A stretch of DNA of 64,000 nt from Paenibacillus cymbidii (GTDB taxonomy: Bacteria; Bacillota; Bacilli; Paenibacillales; NBRC-103111). Both the position numbers and the translations under genes were made by a program. Positions 15,807-24,931 of this stretch are shown one piece after another. Location of the stretch: contig NZ_SHLX01000003.1 in NCBI RefSeq assembly GCF_004764705.1, forward strand, positions 124,001-188,000, given 5' to 3'. The notes under the pieces are model-generated. The model did not search any database and had not been told where the DNA came from. It saw only the letters and a list, made by a program, of their open reading frames with translations. Position 1 is the first letter of the stretch, and the number at the start of each line of letters is the position of its first letter.

Positions 15807-16250
15807 ATGAAAACAAGATTCGACGCGCATGCCGCCAATCCGGAAGCTTACCAAACGATGCTCAAGCTGGAAGGGTTTATTCAGCAAAGCGGCCTTGACC
15901 GCAAGCTGTATGAGCTGATTAAAATTCGCGCCTCGCAAATCAACGGCTGCGCGTTCTGCCTGAACATGCATACGATCGACGCGCGCAAGCTGGGCGAAAC
16001 GGAGCAGCGTCTTTATTTGCTTGGCGCATGGCGCGAAGCGGAGTGTTATACTGAAGCGGAGCGCGCGGTGCTGGCGCTCACCGAAGCGGTGACGCGCATC
16101 GCCGACGGCGGCGTGCCGCAAGCGATTTATGACGACGTGATGCGTCATTACGACGAAAAGACGTTTTTTACCTTGCTGATGGCAATCAATACGATCAATT
16201 GCTGGAACCGCATCGCCATTTCGACTGGGATGTTTGCGAAGGCGGAATGA
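15807..16250 (+). CDS. Carboxymuconolactone decarboxylase/AhpD family protein
   Basis: A 147-residue all-helical protein; ATG 15807 follows GGAGGG. The redox/catalytic site is INGCAFCLNMHTIDARK, with C48, C51 and H55. This is the AhpD-like CxxC-xxx-H pattern used for peroxidase or thiol-disulfide chemistry. TEAERAVLALTEAVTRI and the end NCWNRIAISTGMF are typical of the YnjA/AhpD-like branch. It lies 30 bases before an ECF41 sigma factor and behind an ECF41-type promoter, the usual COE (carboxymuconolactone decarboxylase, oxidoreductase or epimerase) association. Its physiological substrate is unknown. Confidence 0.88.
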   Translation: MKTRFDAHAANPEAYQTMLKLEGFIQQSGLDRKLYELIKIRASQINGCAFCLNMHTIDARKLGETEQRLYLLGAWREAECYTEAERAVLALTEAVTRIADGGVPQAIYDDVMRHYDEKTFFTLLMAINTINCWNRIAISTGMFAKAE

Positions 16251-16280
16251 CGCGGTAATTTCGGAAGGAGCGGAAGGCGG

Positions 16281-17192
16281 ATGGCGACGCTGGAGCGGCA
16301 CGACATCGGGAACTATTACCGGCAATACAAATCGTTGCTGTTCGCGGTGGCGTACCGGATGCTCGGTACGGTGTCGGACGCCGAAGACGCCGTGCAGGAC
16401 GCGTTTGTTGCGCTGCAGCGGCGCGGAGCGGAAAGCTTGGCGGAAGTGGAGAGCCCGAAGGCGTATTTGCTGCGCACGGTGACGAATCATTGCCTGAACA
16501 CGCTGCAATCGGCGCGGCGCAAGCGAGAGATGTACGTCGGCGAGTGGCTGCCCGAGCCGCTGGCCGACACGGGACAATCCGATCCCGCGGAGGCGGTCGT
16601 GCAAGGCGAGGCGGTCGCCTACGCCTTCCTTGTGCTGCTGCAGCAGTTGAATCCGGTGGAGCGGGCCGTGTTCGTGCTGCGCGAAGCGGCGAATTACGAA
16701 TACGGCGAAATCGCCGCGCTGCTCGGCAAGTCGGAGGCGAATTGCCGGCAAATTTTCAGCCGCGTCAGCCGCAAGATGCAGGCCGAACGACCGGCTCCGC
16801 CGCCTTCGGCGGAAGCCGGCGAGCAGCTGGCGCGGGCGTTCATCCGCGCGGCGCATTCCGGCGACTTCGCGGCGTTCGCCGGCGTGCTGCGCGACGATGC
16901 GCAGCTCGTCAGCGACGGCGGCGGCAAAGTGCGCGCGGCGATCAATCCGATTCGCTCCGGCGAGCGGGTCCGCGCGTTTCTGCAGGGCGTGGCGGCCAAA
17001 GGCTCGTGGCGCGGCGAGCTGCTCGTGTGCCGGGTAAACGGCGAATGGGGCGTCGTACATTCCCGCGACGGCGCCGTCATCCGCATCGTTACTTTCGCTT
17101 GGGGTGCCGGCGGCGATGTGAGATCGGTTTATTTGATGCAAAATCCCGACAAGCTGGCGTTTGTGCAGTTATTGCAGACGCAGACGGATTAG
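16281..17192 (+). CDS. ECF41-family RNA polymerase sigma factor with SnoaL-like C-terminal extension
   Basis: A 303-residue sigma factor. Region 2 is at residues 10-75 (FAVAYRMLGTVSDAEDAVQDAF) and region 4 at about 110-165 (LNPVERAVFVLREAANYEYGEIAALLGKSEANCRQIFSR). After them comes the ECF41-specific extension of about 130 residues. The family markers are all visible: WLPEPL in the linker between regions 2 and 4, DGGGK (family DGGGR) after region 4, and NPDKL near the C-terminus. In this group the extension, not a separate anti-sigma factor, both supports and limits activity. No anti-sigma gene is adjacent. Its last 24 bases overlap the convergent lipase gene. Confidence 0.92.
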   Translation: MATLERHDIGNYYRQYKSLLFAVAYRMLGTVSDAEDAVQDAFVALQRRGAESLAEVESPKAYLLRTVTNHCLNTLQSARRKREMYVGEWLPEPLADTGQSDPAEAVVQGEAVAYAFLVLLQQLNPVERAVFVLREAANYEYGEIAALLGKSEANCRQIFSRVSRKMQAERPAPPPSAEAGEQLARAFIRAAHSGDFAAFAGVLRDDAQLVSDGGGKVRAAINPIRSGERVRAFLQGVAAKGSWRGELLVCRVNGEWGVVHSRDGAVIRIVTFAWGAGGDVRSVYLMQNPDKLAFVQLLQTQTD

Positions 17193-18062
17193 CTCGGCCG
17201 CCGGGTCCGCTTCCGACCCTGGCTCCTGTTCCGGCTGCGGCTGCGGACAGAAGCCGGGGTTGTTTGCGTTCAGTTCCGCCGCATAGGCGGGATCGAACTT
17301 GGCAACCGCCTGATAGTAGCTGGCGATGACGTGGTTCGCGCCGATTGAACCGTGGCGGAATTTCAGCGGATAACCGCCGCTGACGTGCATGTAGCGGTAG
17401 ATCGCGTCGGTTTTGGGCGACTTGTAGTAAAGCGGCGGCAAATGCGGCACGATGTCGAACTCGTTGTGGTAGCGGCGGCTGTCGGCAACCGTGCGGTTGA
17501 ACGCGCCCGCGAATTCGGGGTTGCCTGCCCGCGGCGCGCCGAACGTGCAGACGCGGATATCGGCTTCCGGCCGGTTGCCGGCCAGATCGGTGGCGTTCAG
17601 TGCGGCCAGCGCCCCGCCCAGGCTGTGGCCGGTCACGTATACCGGCCTGCCGGTGCCGTCGTTGCACGAGTCGACAAGCGACACGACCGCCCGGCGCATG
17701 GAGCGGTAAATGTCGGTGAATCCCGTATGGCTCCAGCCGGCGTCGCGCACGAACGGGTATTTGCACTGCCGCGCGATCATGTCGCTGATCCAGTCGACCG
17801 TCGAACCGGTGCCGCGGAAGGCGACGATAACGTCGCGCTCCGATTCCAGCACGAAGCCAAACCGTTCGATCGTGCGGTTGTACGAGGCTCCCTCGAACGT
17901 CCCTGTCGTGCGGTACGGATACGGGACGACGAACGAGCCGTCCGGATTGTTGAATTGGTTGTACGTTTGCCCGCAAACCGCCGCCAGCAAAATCGCCTGC
18001 TGCCGGCTCACCCCCGTACGACGCGCCTTGCCTTCAGGGTCGATCGTTATTCTCATTCCCAT
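17169..18062 (-). CDS. Class 3 lipase-like alpha/beta hydrolase
   Basis: A 297-residue hydrolase. I start at ATG 18062 because AGGAAGGGA precedes it; the longer frame upstream lacks a ribosome site. Motifs: VIVAFRGTGSTVDWISDM (oxyanion strand), the nucleophile elbow GHSLGG at residues 145-150 with Ser147, TFGAPRAGNPEFAGAF, and a late His in RYMHVSGGYPLKFRHGS or ANHVIASYY. The order fits the fungal-type lipase_3 family acting on triacylglycerols or phospholipids. No signal peptide is seen, so it may be cytoplasmic. The C-terminal Pro/Glu-rich tail overlaps the convergent ECF41 gene on the opposite strand. Confidence 0.85.
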   Translation of the reverse strand: MGMRITIDPEGKARRTGVSRQQAILLAAVCGQTYNQFNNPDGSFVVPYPYRTTGTFEGASYNRTIERFGFVLESERDVIVAFRGTGSTVDWISDMIARQCKYPFVRDAGWSHTGFTDIYRSMRRAVVSLVDSCNDGTGRPVYVTGHSLGGALAALNATDLAGNRPEADIRVCTFGAPRAGNPEFAGAFNRTVADSRRYHNEFDIVPHLPPLYYKSPKTDAIYRYMHVSGGYPLKFRHGSIGANHVIASYYQAVAKFDPAYAAELNANNPGFCPQPQPEQEPGSEADPAAELIRLRLQ

Positions 18063-18214
18063 CGCTGATCCCTTCCTCGTTTTTGATATGCCCTTCGTTC
18101 CTGCGGCTTGCAACGGTTTCTTCATCATATGTGCCTGCGCGCGAACGGGGCCCATTTTCGGGGAGGGAAATATGGCGGGGGAGGGCAGGTGTGCGGAGGC
18201 AGGCGAAAAAATGA

Positions 18215-18253
18215 TTGACAGCTTATGTTGAGAACGATTATCATTATTATAAT
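18215..18253 (+). promoter_or_regulatory. Promoter with Fur box before the siderophore ABC ATPase
   Basis: TTGACA lies at 18215-18220. The 19-base stretch 18230-18248 matches the classic Fur box at about 15 of 19 positions (GAGAACGATTATCATTATT). A TATAAT occurs at 18248-18253, too far from TTGACA to be its partner; the -10 is probably TATCAT inside the Fur box, which would give direct iron repression. Confidence 0.75.
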
Positions 18254-18285
18254 TAAAGCCAAAGGGCACCACAGGAGGAAAACCG

Positions 18286-19182
18286 ATGGATCGCTTGCAC
18301 ACCAAGCAGCTTGATATCGCTTATGAGGAACGGACAATCGTCGAAGACTTGAACATTACGATCCCGTCCGGCAAAATTACCGCGCTGGTCGGCGCGAACG
18401 GGTCCGGCAAATCGACGATTCTCAAAACAATGGCGCGTATCATGAAGCCGAAGAAGGGCGGCGTCTTTCTCGACGGTCAATCGATTCATCGGCAATCGAC
18501 CAAGGAAGTGGCGAAGCAGCTGGCGATTTTGCCGCAGAACCCGACGGCGCCGGAAGGTTTGACCGTTTCCGAGCTTGTGTCGTACGGCCGTTTTCCGCAT
18601 CAGAAAGGATTCGGATTGCTTTCGAAGGAAGACAAGGACATCGTCCGGTGGGCGGTTGACGTGACGGGGATGGTCGAATTCGCCGAACGGCCGGTCGACC
18701 AACTGTCCGGCGGCCAGCGGCAGCGGGCCTGGATATCCATGGCGCTTGCGCAGATGACGGACCTGCTCTTTCTCGACGAACCGACGACGTTCCTCGATAT
18801 GGCGCATCAGCTCGAAGTGCTCAACTTGCTGCGCAAGCTGAACGAGCAGGAGAAACGGACGATCGTGATGGTCGTGCACGATTTGAACCATGCGACGCAG
18901 TACGCGCATCATATGGTTGCGATCAAGCAAGGCAAAGTGATCTGCGAAGGTTCGCCCGACCACGTGATGACCCAGGATATGCTGCGCCAGGTGTTCGGCA
19001 TCGAGGCTGACATTCTGCCCGATCCGCGCACGGGCGTGCCGCTTTGCTTCCCGTTCGGGCTCGCCGGCGGACATGCGGCGCAATCGGTCGTCTCGTCGCT
19101 GCAGGAGCGGAGCGGGCGGAAGCTTGCCGCCGGCGAAGCTTCGCGCGAAGGAGCGCTCGCTTCATCCGCGGCGGGGCGGTAA
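18286..19182 (+). CDS. Iron-siderophore ABC transporter ATP-binding protein (FecE/FhuC type)
   Basis: A 298-residue ATPase of ferric-siderophore import. Walker A is GANGSGKST, the Q-loop is in AILPQNPTAPEG, the signature is DQLSGGQRQRAWISMALAQ, Walker B is LLFLDEPTTFLD, and the switch His is in VMVVHDLNHATQYAHH. GLTVSELVSYGRFPHQ is typical of FecE/FhuC/YusV. The last 40 residues (QERSGRKLAAGEASREG) are an unusual low-complexity extension. It carries its own Fur box and is separated from the binding protein and permease genes by 708 bases that hold a palindrome array and a second Fur-controlled promoter. A shared ATPase serving several permeases is possible. Confidence 0.92.
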   Translation: MDRLHTKQLDIAYEERTIVEDLNITIPSGKITALVGANGSGKSTILKTMARIMKPKKGGVFLDGQSIHRQSTKEVAKQLAILPQNPTAPEGLTVSELVSYGRFPHQKGFGLLSKEDKDIVRWAVDVTGMVEFAERPVDQLSGGQRQRAWISMALAQMTDLLFLDEPTTFLDMAHQLEVLNLLRKLNEQEKRTIVMVVHDLNHATQYAHHMVAIKQGKVICEGSPDHVMTQDMLRQVFGIEADILPDPRTGVPLCFPFGLAGGHAAQSVVSSLQERSGRKLAAGEASREGALASSAAGR

Positions 19183-19278
19183 CGCGGGTTATTTTGGCAA
19201 ACTGATCCCCAAATGAATCTTTTCTATGGAAATCAATGGACCCAAGGTAACCATTTGAAAACATAGGCGAACAACGAA

Positions 19279-19469
19279 AATAGCCCATGAAAAATGGCCT
19301 ATTGGCCCCCTATCGCCCGGCCCGCCTGCAATAGTCAGTGAAAACACTGGTTATTTGCCCCAGATCGCCTTCAAATGGGCACTTCAAGCGAAATAGCCAG
19401 TGAAATCACTGGCTATTTCGCTTGGGCGGCCCGTTTTTGGCGAAATAGGCAAGAAAATAGGGCCTATTT
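19279..19469. repeat. Palindrome-array element, four-unit copy (B)
   Basis: Four palindromes centred at 19291, 19342.5, 19404.5 and 19456, giving intervals 51.5, 62 and 51.5 bases. Outer units: AATAGCCCAT/ATGGCCTATT and AAATAGGC/GCCTATTT. Inner units: AATAGTCAGTG/CACTGGTTATT and AAATAGCCAGTG/CACTGGCTATTT. It lies in the 708-base gap between two iron-uptake genes. Sequence at 19238-19268 also matches part of hairpin H1. Confidence 0.9.
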
Positions 19470-19630
19470 TGCAAGAGGTTAGTTGGCGGATGGGGGAAGG
19501 TGTGCATAAACCAATATGTCTGCTCCATGACAGGCGCTCCTTCCTTACAAGGCCGGCCTTCGCTTGCATCGGCCCTGCTGCACTGGAGGCTTGGCAGTTG
19601 CCGGCCAAGCCAGATTCCAAACCCAAAAGG

Positions 19631-19668
19631 ACCGTCAGGATGATCTTCCCTGACGGTTTTTCTTTTGG
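19631..19668 (+). terminator. Rho-independent terminator in the iron-uptake gap
   Basis: ACCGTCAGG pairs perfectly with CCTGACGGT and is followed by TTTTTCTTTT. It ends transcripts coming from the ATPase gene through the palindrome array. Confidence 0.85.
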
Positions 19669-19764
19669 TTGGCCATTTATCGCGGAGTGGCAATAAAATA
19701 TGGCGTAATTCGAACAGAAGCCGATTGGAACAAAGAATGCGGCATATTTTAACGGGAAACCCTA

Positions 19765-19830
19765 TTGACAATCCCGTTGATAACGATTATCATTCTAACA
19801 GTCGGGTCGACATTGAGAATCATTATCGAC
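19765..19830 (+). promoter_or_regulatory. Promoter with two Fur-box-like sites before the binding protein
   Basis: TTGACA at 19765-19770 is followed by GATAACGATTATCATTC (from 19779), about 15 of 19 matches to the Fur box. A second element at 19814-19830 reads TTGAGAATCATTATCGA, a further Fur-like half. Two boxes suggest tight iron repression. Confidence 0.8.
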
Positions 19831-19890
19831 CAAAATTTGGATGCTAGCGGCAGTGGCCGGGTTGCCTAATCCATCGAGGGGGATTTCCAA

Positions 19891-20952
19891 GTGAGTCGTT
19901 TTACCAAATCTGTCACCATCGTTTTATCGCTGGCCTTGCTGTTCCTGCTTGCCGCCTGCGGCTCGAAAGAGGACAACAAGTCGGCCGCATCGCCATCGCC
20001 ATCGTCATCCGCGTCGGTGAAGCCGTCCGCATCGGCATCGGCCGCACCTTCGGCATCGCCGTCGGCTTCCGTCGCGCCTGCCAATCAATCGATCAAGCAT
20101 GCTCTCGGCACGGCTGAAATCAAAGGCACGCCGAAGCGCATCGTCGCCCTTGAATGGGTGTACGCGGAAGATTTGCTTGCGCTGGGCATCCAGCCTGCAG
20201 GCGTCGCCGATATCGCCGGCTACAAGGCGTACGTAAACGTACAGCCTGCGCTCGCCGCCGAAGTCAAAGACGTGGGCACGCGCCAGGAGCCGAACCTGGA
20301 AGCGATCGCCGCGCTCAAGCCGGACTTGATTCTGGCGCCGGACTTCCGCATCAAGGCCCAATACGAAGCGCTGAACAAAATCGCGCCAACGATCGCGTTT
20401 TCCCCGTATCCGGCCGAAGGTCAAGGCGACCAGTACGCCGAAATGGAAACGACGTTCAAAACGATCGCCAATTTGACCGGCAAAAAAGCGGAAGCCGACA
20501 AAGTGCTTGCCGATATGAACAAAGCGTTCGAGGACGCCAAAGCGAAGCTGAAAGCGAAAAACAAGGAAAACGCGGAAATCGTCGTCGCGCAAGGTTATAC
20601 CCAGCAAAATGCCGCTGTAATGCGACTGTACACGGACAACTCGATGCTGATTCAAATTTTGCAGCGCGCCGGGTTGAAGAACGTGTACAAGGCCGACAAA
20701 TTTGAAGTGTACGGTTTCTCGACGACCAACGTAGAAGCGCTGCCGAAAGTGCAAACCGCCAACTTCATTCACATTACGCAGGCGAATGACAATATTTACG
20801 AGAACCAGCTGAAAGACAACGCCGTCTGGAAAGGACTTGCGTTCGTCAAGGAGAACCGCATCTACGCGCTGCCGGGCAACACCTGGACGTTCGGCGGCCC
20901 GCTTTCGGCCAAGGTGCTTGCTGACCAAGCCGTTACCGCATTGACGAAATGA
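19891..20952 (+). CDS. Iron-siderophore ABC transporter substrate-binding lipoprotein
   Basis: A 353-residue lipoprotein starting at GTG 19891 behind GAGGGGG. The signal is FTKSVTIVLSLALLFLLAAC with the lipobox LAAC. A 45-residue Ser/Ala/Pro-rich linker follows, then the periplasmic-binding (TroA/FecB class III) fold: GTPKRIVALEWVYAEDLLAL, DVGTRQEPNLEAIAALKPDLIL, and PKVQTANFIHITQAND. It captures ferric siderophore at the cell surface and passes it to the permease. Its stop overlaps the permease start (ATGA). The two Fur boxes upstream fit iron repression. The siderophore type cannot be read from sequence. Confidence 0.92.
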   Translation: MSRFTKSVTIVLSLALLFLLAACGSKEDNKSAASPSPSSSASVKPSASASAAPSASPSASVAPANQSIKHALGTAEIKGTPKRIVALEWVYAEDLLALGIQPAGVADIAGYKAYVNVQPALAAEVKDVGTRQEPNLEAIAALKPDLILAPDFRIKAQYEALNKIAPTIAFSPYPAEGQGDQYAEMETTFKTIANLTGKKAEADKVLADMNKAFEDAKAKLKAKNKENAEIVVAQGYTQQNAAVMRLYTDNSMLIQILQRAGLKNVYKADKFEVYGFSTTNVEALPKVQTANFIHITQANDNIYENQLKDNAVWKGLAFVKENRIYALPGNTWTFGGPLSAKVLADQAVTALTK

Positions 20953-23012
20953 GTCGGGCGATGACCATGCAAACCAGCGCATCCGTTGCCAGAACCGGAT
21001 GGATCGCGATATTGACGTTCGGAGGCGGCTTGCTCGTGCTGGCCGTCCTCCTGTTCGCCAGCATGACGCAAGGCGTGGCGGACATTACCGTGCGCACGGT
21101 AATCGATGCGCTGCTGCATCCGCAGAATACCCCCGACCACCTGATGGTGCGGGGGATTCGTCTGCCCAGGGCCGTCATGGGGCTGCTCGCCGGCGCGGCG
21201 TTGGCCGTCGCCGGGGCGCTGCTGCAGACGGTAACGCGCAACCCGCTCGCTTCCGCCAGCACGCTCGGCTTGAACGCCGGCGCTCATTTTATCATTATTT
21301 TCGCGCTTGTGTTCATGCCGGCGGTGCGCACGGAAATGCCGCTGCTGCTTGCGGTGCTTGGCGCTTTCGGCGCGGCGGCGATGTCGTACCTGATGGCCGG
21401 CGGCAAACGCGCCACCCCGGTGCGGATGGCGATTGCCGGCATGATCGTGTCGCTCGTGCTGGCCGCTTTCACCAGCGCGCTGCAGCTGCTGTTCGAGCAG
21501 CAGACGAACCAGTTGCTGTCGTGGGGCGCCGGTTCGCTGCTGCAAAACGACTGGTCCGGCGTCAACTACGCCTGGCCGTGGGTCGTGTTCGGCATCTTGT
21601 TTGCGACCTTGTTCTCGCGCGCCTTCGATTTGCTTGAGCTCGGCGACGACTCCGCACGCTCGCTTGGGCAGAAGGTCGGCACCGCCCGGTTCGCCGGATT
21701 GGCGGCGTCTGTGCTGCTCGCCGGCGTCACCGTCAGCGTTGTCGGCCCGATCGGCTTCGTCGGCCTGATCGCGCCGCACCTGATGCGCCTGATCGGCATG
21801 CGCCGCCATGCGCTGCTCATCCCCGCCAGCGCGCTCTGGGGCGCCGTCATATTGACCGGCGCCGACACGGTCGCCCGCCTGTTCCGCAGCTCGCTGGGCG
21901 AACTGCCGGTTGGCGCGGTGACGGCGGTTATCGGCGCTCCCTGGCTGATCTGGCTGGCGCTGCGCAGTATGAAAGGCAAACAGGGCAATGAAGCCGGCTC
22001 GTCGATGAGCATCGGCCTTATTCGCAACAACATCCGGTACCCGCTCCTTGTGGCGGGAATGTCGATCCTGCTGCTGGCGCTCGTTACGTCCGGCTTGATG
22101 GTCGGCACGCTGAAGCTGTCGATCGCCGAAGTCTGGGCGACGATTGTCGGCGGCGGCGAAGATTTCACGCGCAATGTCGTGATGGAGCTGCGCCTGCCGC
22201 GGGTGCTCGTCGCCGCATGCGCCGGCATGGCGCTTGCCGTCGCCGGCGTCATGATGCAGGGCGCCGTGCGCAACCCGCTGGCCGATCCTTCGGTCGTCGG
22301 CGTGACGTCGGGCGCCGGCGCCGGCGCGCTGGCGCTGTTGACGCTATGGCCGCATTCGCCCGGCACGCTGCTGCCGGTGGCGGCGCTGATCGGCGGATTG
22401 CTGGCCGCCGCGTGCGTCTACGCTTTCGCCTGGCGCAAAGGGTTTAATCCCATTGTGCTCATTCTTGTCGGCATCGGCGTTTCGGCGGTCGGAACGGCCG
22501 TGATCCAATTTTTCGTTATCAAATCGGCGATCATGGCGGCGCCGGCGCTCGCCTGGCTGGCCGGCAGCACATACGCCAAAGGCTGGACCGAGCTGTGGCG
22601 GCTCGCTGTCCCTTGTGCGATACTGGTGCCGCTTGCCTGGCGGCTTGGCCGCCGTATCGACCTGCTCGCCTTCGGCGACCATGTTTCGCTTGGCCTGGGC
22701 TTGCGCCTGCAGCGCACGCGGCTGATCGCCGCGGCGGTAGGCGTTGCGCTTGCGGCGCTTGCCGCGGCAACCGTTGGCGCGATCGGCTTCATCGGTTTGC
22801 TGGCGCCGCATGCGGTCCGCCTGTTCGTCGGCCAGAACCAGCGCCGTTCCGTTGTGCTGGCGGCCATCATGGGTGCGGCGCTGCTTGTCGCCGCCGATCT
22901 GATCGGCAAAACGGTCATCGCGCCGAAGGAAATTCCGTCCGGCATCGTTGTGGCGCTGATCGGCACGCCGTACTTGTTGTTCCTGATGTATCGCAGCGTG
23001 GCGCGCCGCTGA
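20949..23012 (+). CDS. Fused FecCD-type siderophore permease (FhuB-like)
   Basis: A 687-residue protein holding two FecCD permease modules in tandem. Module 1 (about 15-335) has RGIRLPRAVMGLLAGAALAV, TRNPLASASTLGLNAGA and GPIGFVGLIAPHLMRLIG. Module 2 (about 360-687) repeats them as LRLPRVLVAACAGMALAV, VRNPLADPSVVGVTSGAG and GAIGFIGLLAPHAVRLFVG. Most Gram-positives encode these as separate genes; a single FhuB-like fusion is less common. About 18-20 membrane helices are expected. It starts inside the stop of the binding protein, so the two are co-translated. The ATPase is supplied by the separate upstream gene. Confidence 0.92.
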   Translation: MSRAMTMQTSASVARTGWIAILTFGGGLLVLAVLLFASMTQGVADITVRTVIDALLHPQNTPDHLMVRGIRLPRAVMGLLAGAALAVAGALLQTVTRNPLASASTLGLNAGAHFIIIFALVFMPAVRTEMPLLLAVLGAFGAAAMSYLMAGGKRATPVRMAIAGMIVSLVLAAFTSALQLLFEQQTNQLLSWGAGSLLQNDWSGVNYAWPWVVFGILFATLFSRAFDLLELGDDSARSLGQKVGTARFAGLAASVLLAGVTVSVVGPIGFVGLIAPHLMRLIGMRRHALLIPASALWGAVILTGADTVARLFRSSLGELPVGAVTAVIGAPWLIWLALRSMKGKQGNEAGSSMSIGLIRNNIRYPLLVAGMSILLLALVTSGLMVGTLKLSIAEVWATIVGGGEDFTRNVVMELRLPRVLVAACAGMALAVAGVMMQGAVRNPLADPSVVGVTSGAGAGALALLTLWPHSPGTLLPVAALIGGLLAAACVYAFAWRKGFNPIVLILVGIGVSAVGTAVIQFFVIKSAIMAAPALAWLAGSTYAKGWTELWRLAVPCAILVPLAWRLGRRIDLLAFGDHVSLGLGLRLQRTRLIAAAVGVALAALAAATVGAIGFIGLLAPHAVRLFVGQNQRRSVVLAAIMGAALLVAADLIGKTVIAPKEIPSGIVVALIGTPYLLFLMYRSVARR

Positions 23013-23048
23013 AAATTCCGTTCGGAACATGTTCCTGTCGCAGACCTG

Positions 23049-23071
23049 ACCCCACGCCTGTGGGGTTATTT
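23049..23071 (+). terminator. Short hairpin terminator after the permease gene
   Basis: ACCCCAC pairs with GTGGGGT around GCCT, followed by TATTTG. The T tract is short. Confidence 0.5.
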
Positions 23072-23208
23072 GCCGTTTGTCCGGGGAGGGTCAAAAAAGT
23101 GTCCCAATCCGTCTTTTTATTGTATAATAAGCAAAGTTATCAATTCCCGGCTTGCCGCCGGGACGCGGGCTTACATTTTAGGCGATCGACATGGGAGGAT
23201 CGGTGAAC

Positions 23209-24909
23209 ATGAGTACAGCAACTTCAACGAAAACGAAAATGCGCAGCGACATGATCAAAAAAGGCTTCGACCGCGCGCCGCACCGCAGCTTGCTGCGCGC
23301 CGCAGGCGTCAAGGAAGAAGATTTCGGCAAGCCGTTTATTGCGGTTTGCAACTCGTATATCGATATCGTGCCGGGTCACGTGCACCTGCAGGAATTCGGC
23401 AAAATCGTCAAGGAAGCGATTCGCGAAGCGGGCGGCGTGCCATTCGAGTTCAACACGATCGGCGTCGACGACGGCATCGCGATGGGCCATATCGGCATGC
23501 GCTACTCGCTGCCGAGCCGGGAAATTATCGCCGACTCGCTGGAAACCGTCGTTTCCGCACACTGGTTCGACGGCATGGTGTGCATCCCGAACTGCGACAA
23601 AATTACGCCCGGCATGATGATGGGCGCGCTCCGCGTAAACATCCCGACCGTGTTCGTAAGCGGCGGGCCGATGAAAGCGGGCAAAGACTCCAAAGGCCGC
23701 TCGATTTCGCTGACCAGCGTCTTCGAAGGCGTCGGCGCTTACCAGGTCGGCAAGCTCGACGAGAAAGGGTTGCTCGAGCTCGAGCAATACGGCTGTCCGA
23801 CGTGCGGCTCGTGCTCCGGCATGTTTACGGCCAACTCGATGAACTGTTTGGCCGAAGGACTGGGGCTGGCGCTGCCGGGCAACGGCACGATTCTGGCGAT
23901 CTGGGAAGAGCGCAAAGATTTCGTGCGCCAATCGGCCAAGCAACTGATGGAACTGATCAAGCTCGATCTGAAGCCGCGCGACATCGTAACGATCGACGCG
24001 ATCGACAACGCGTTTGCGCTGGACATGGCGATGGGCGGCTCGACCAACACCGTGCTGCATACGCTCGCGCTGGCGCATGAAGCGGGCTTCGAATATCCGG
24101 TCGAACGGATCAACGAAGTGGCCAACCGCGTGCCGCACCTGGCGAAGATCGCTCCCGCTTCCGACTACCACATCGAAGACGTGCACATGGCGGGCGGCGT
24201 CAGCGCGATCATCAACGAAGTGCTGAAGAAGCCGGGCGCCATGAACGGCGACTGCATCACCGTAACGGGCAAAACGCTGCGCGAAAACGTCGCCGGCTGC
24301 GAAATTATCAATACCGACGTCATTCATACGCTGGACAACCCGCATAGCGAACGCGGCGGTTTGGCCGTGCTGTTCGGCAACATCGCCCCGGGCGGCAGCA
24401 TCATCAAAGTTGGCGCCGTCGACAAGTCGGTTGGCGGCCGCCACGTCGGACCGGCAATTTGCTTCGATTCTCAGGACGAAGCGCTGGCCGGCATTGCGAA
24501 CGGCAAAGTGAAGGAAGGCCACGTCGTTGTCATCCGTTACGAAGGGCCGAAAGGCGGACCCGGCATGCCGGAGATGCTTTCCCCGACGTCGATGATCGTC
24601 GGCATGGGGCTTGGCGCCAAGGTCGGCCTGATTACCGACGGCCGCTTCTCCGGCGCGACGCGCGGCATCAGCATCGGCCACATTTCGCCGGAAGCGGCGG
24701 AAGGCGGACCGATCGCATTCGTCGAAGACGGCGACATCATCGAGCTTGATCTGGAAGGCCGCCGAATCGAGCTGAAAATCAGCGACGAAGAGATGGCGAA
24801 GCGCAAGGCGAACTGGAAAGGTTTCGAACCGAAAGTGACGACAGGTTATCTGGCACGTTACTCCAAGCTCGTCACCAACGCCAGCACCGGCGGCGTAATG
24901 AAGGTGTAA
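23209..24909 (+). CDS. ilvD: Dihydroxy-acid dehydratase
   Basis: A 566-residue enzyme of valine, isoleucine and pantothenate synthesis that dehydrates 2,3-dihydroxy-isovalerate and -methylvalerate. ATG 23209 follows GGGAGG; an upstream in-frame ATG at 23191 overlaps that site. Family signatures are [14 protein letters not shown] and [20 protein letters not shown], carrying Fe-S cluster cysteines, and [20 protein letters not shown] near the C-terminus with ITDGRFSG. It begins like other short-form Firmicute DHADs ([20 protein letters not shown]). It is isolated from ilvBNC/leu genes, and no T-box leader was seen in the 196-base gap before it. A TATAAT at 23123 may be its -10. Confidence 0.96.
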   Translation: MSTATSTKTKMRSDMIKKGFDRAPHRSLLRAAGVKEEDFGKPFIAVCNSYIDIVPGHVHLQEFGKIVKEAIREAGGVPFEFNTIGVDDGIAMGHIGMRYSLPSREIIADSLETVVSAHWFDGMVCIPNCDKITPGMMMGALRVNIPTVFVSGGPMKAGKDSKGRSISLTSVFEGVGAYQVGKLDEKGLLELEQYGCPTCGSCSGMFTANSMNCLAEGLGLALPGNGTILAIWEERKDFVRQSAKQLMELIKLDLKPRDIVTIDAIDNAFALDMAMGGSTNTVLHTLALAHEAGFEYPVERINEVANRVPHLAKIAPASDYHIEDVHMAGGVSAIINEVLKKPGAMNGDCITVTGKTLRENVAGCEIINTDVIHTLDNPHSERGGLAVLFGNIAPGGSIIKVGAVDKSVGGRHVGPAICFDSQDEALAGIANGKVKEGHVVVIRYEGPKGGPGMPEMLSPTSMIVGMGLGAKVGLITDGRFSGATRGISIGHISPEAAEGGPIAFVEDGDIIELDLEGRRIELKISDEEMAKRKANWKGFEPKVTTGYLARYSKLVTNASTGGVMKV

Positions 24910-24931
24910 GTGGCGGTTGAAAGACGAACAG

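Noticed and set aside
19279-19469. CRISPR-like regular spacing of repeats
   Set aside because: There are only four units, the units are palindromes of two types, the spacers recur between copies, and no cas genes are present.
23013-23208. T-box or leader attenuator before ilvD
   Set aside because: No AGGGTGG-type T-box sequence or leader peptide rich in branched-chain codons is visible; only a possible TATAAT.
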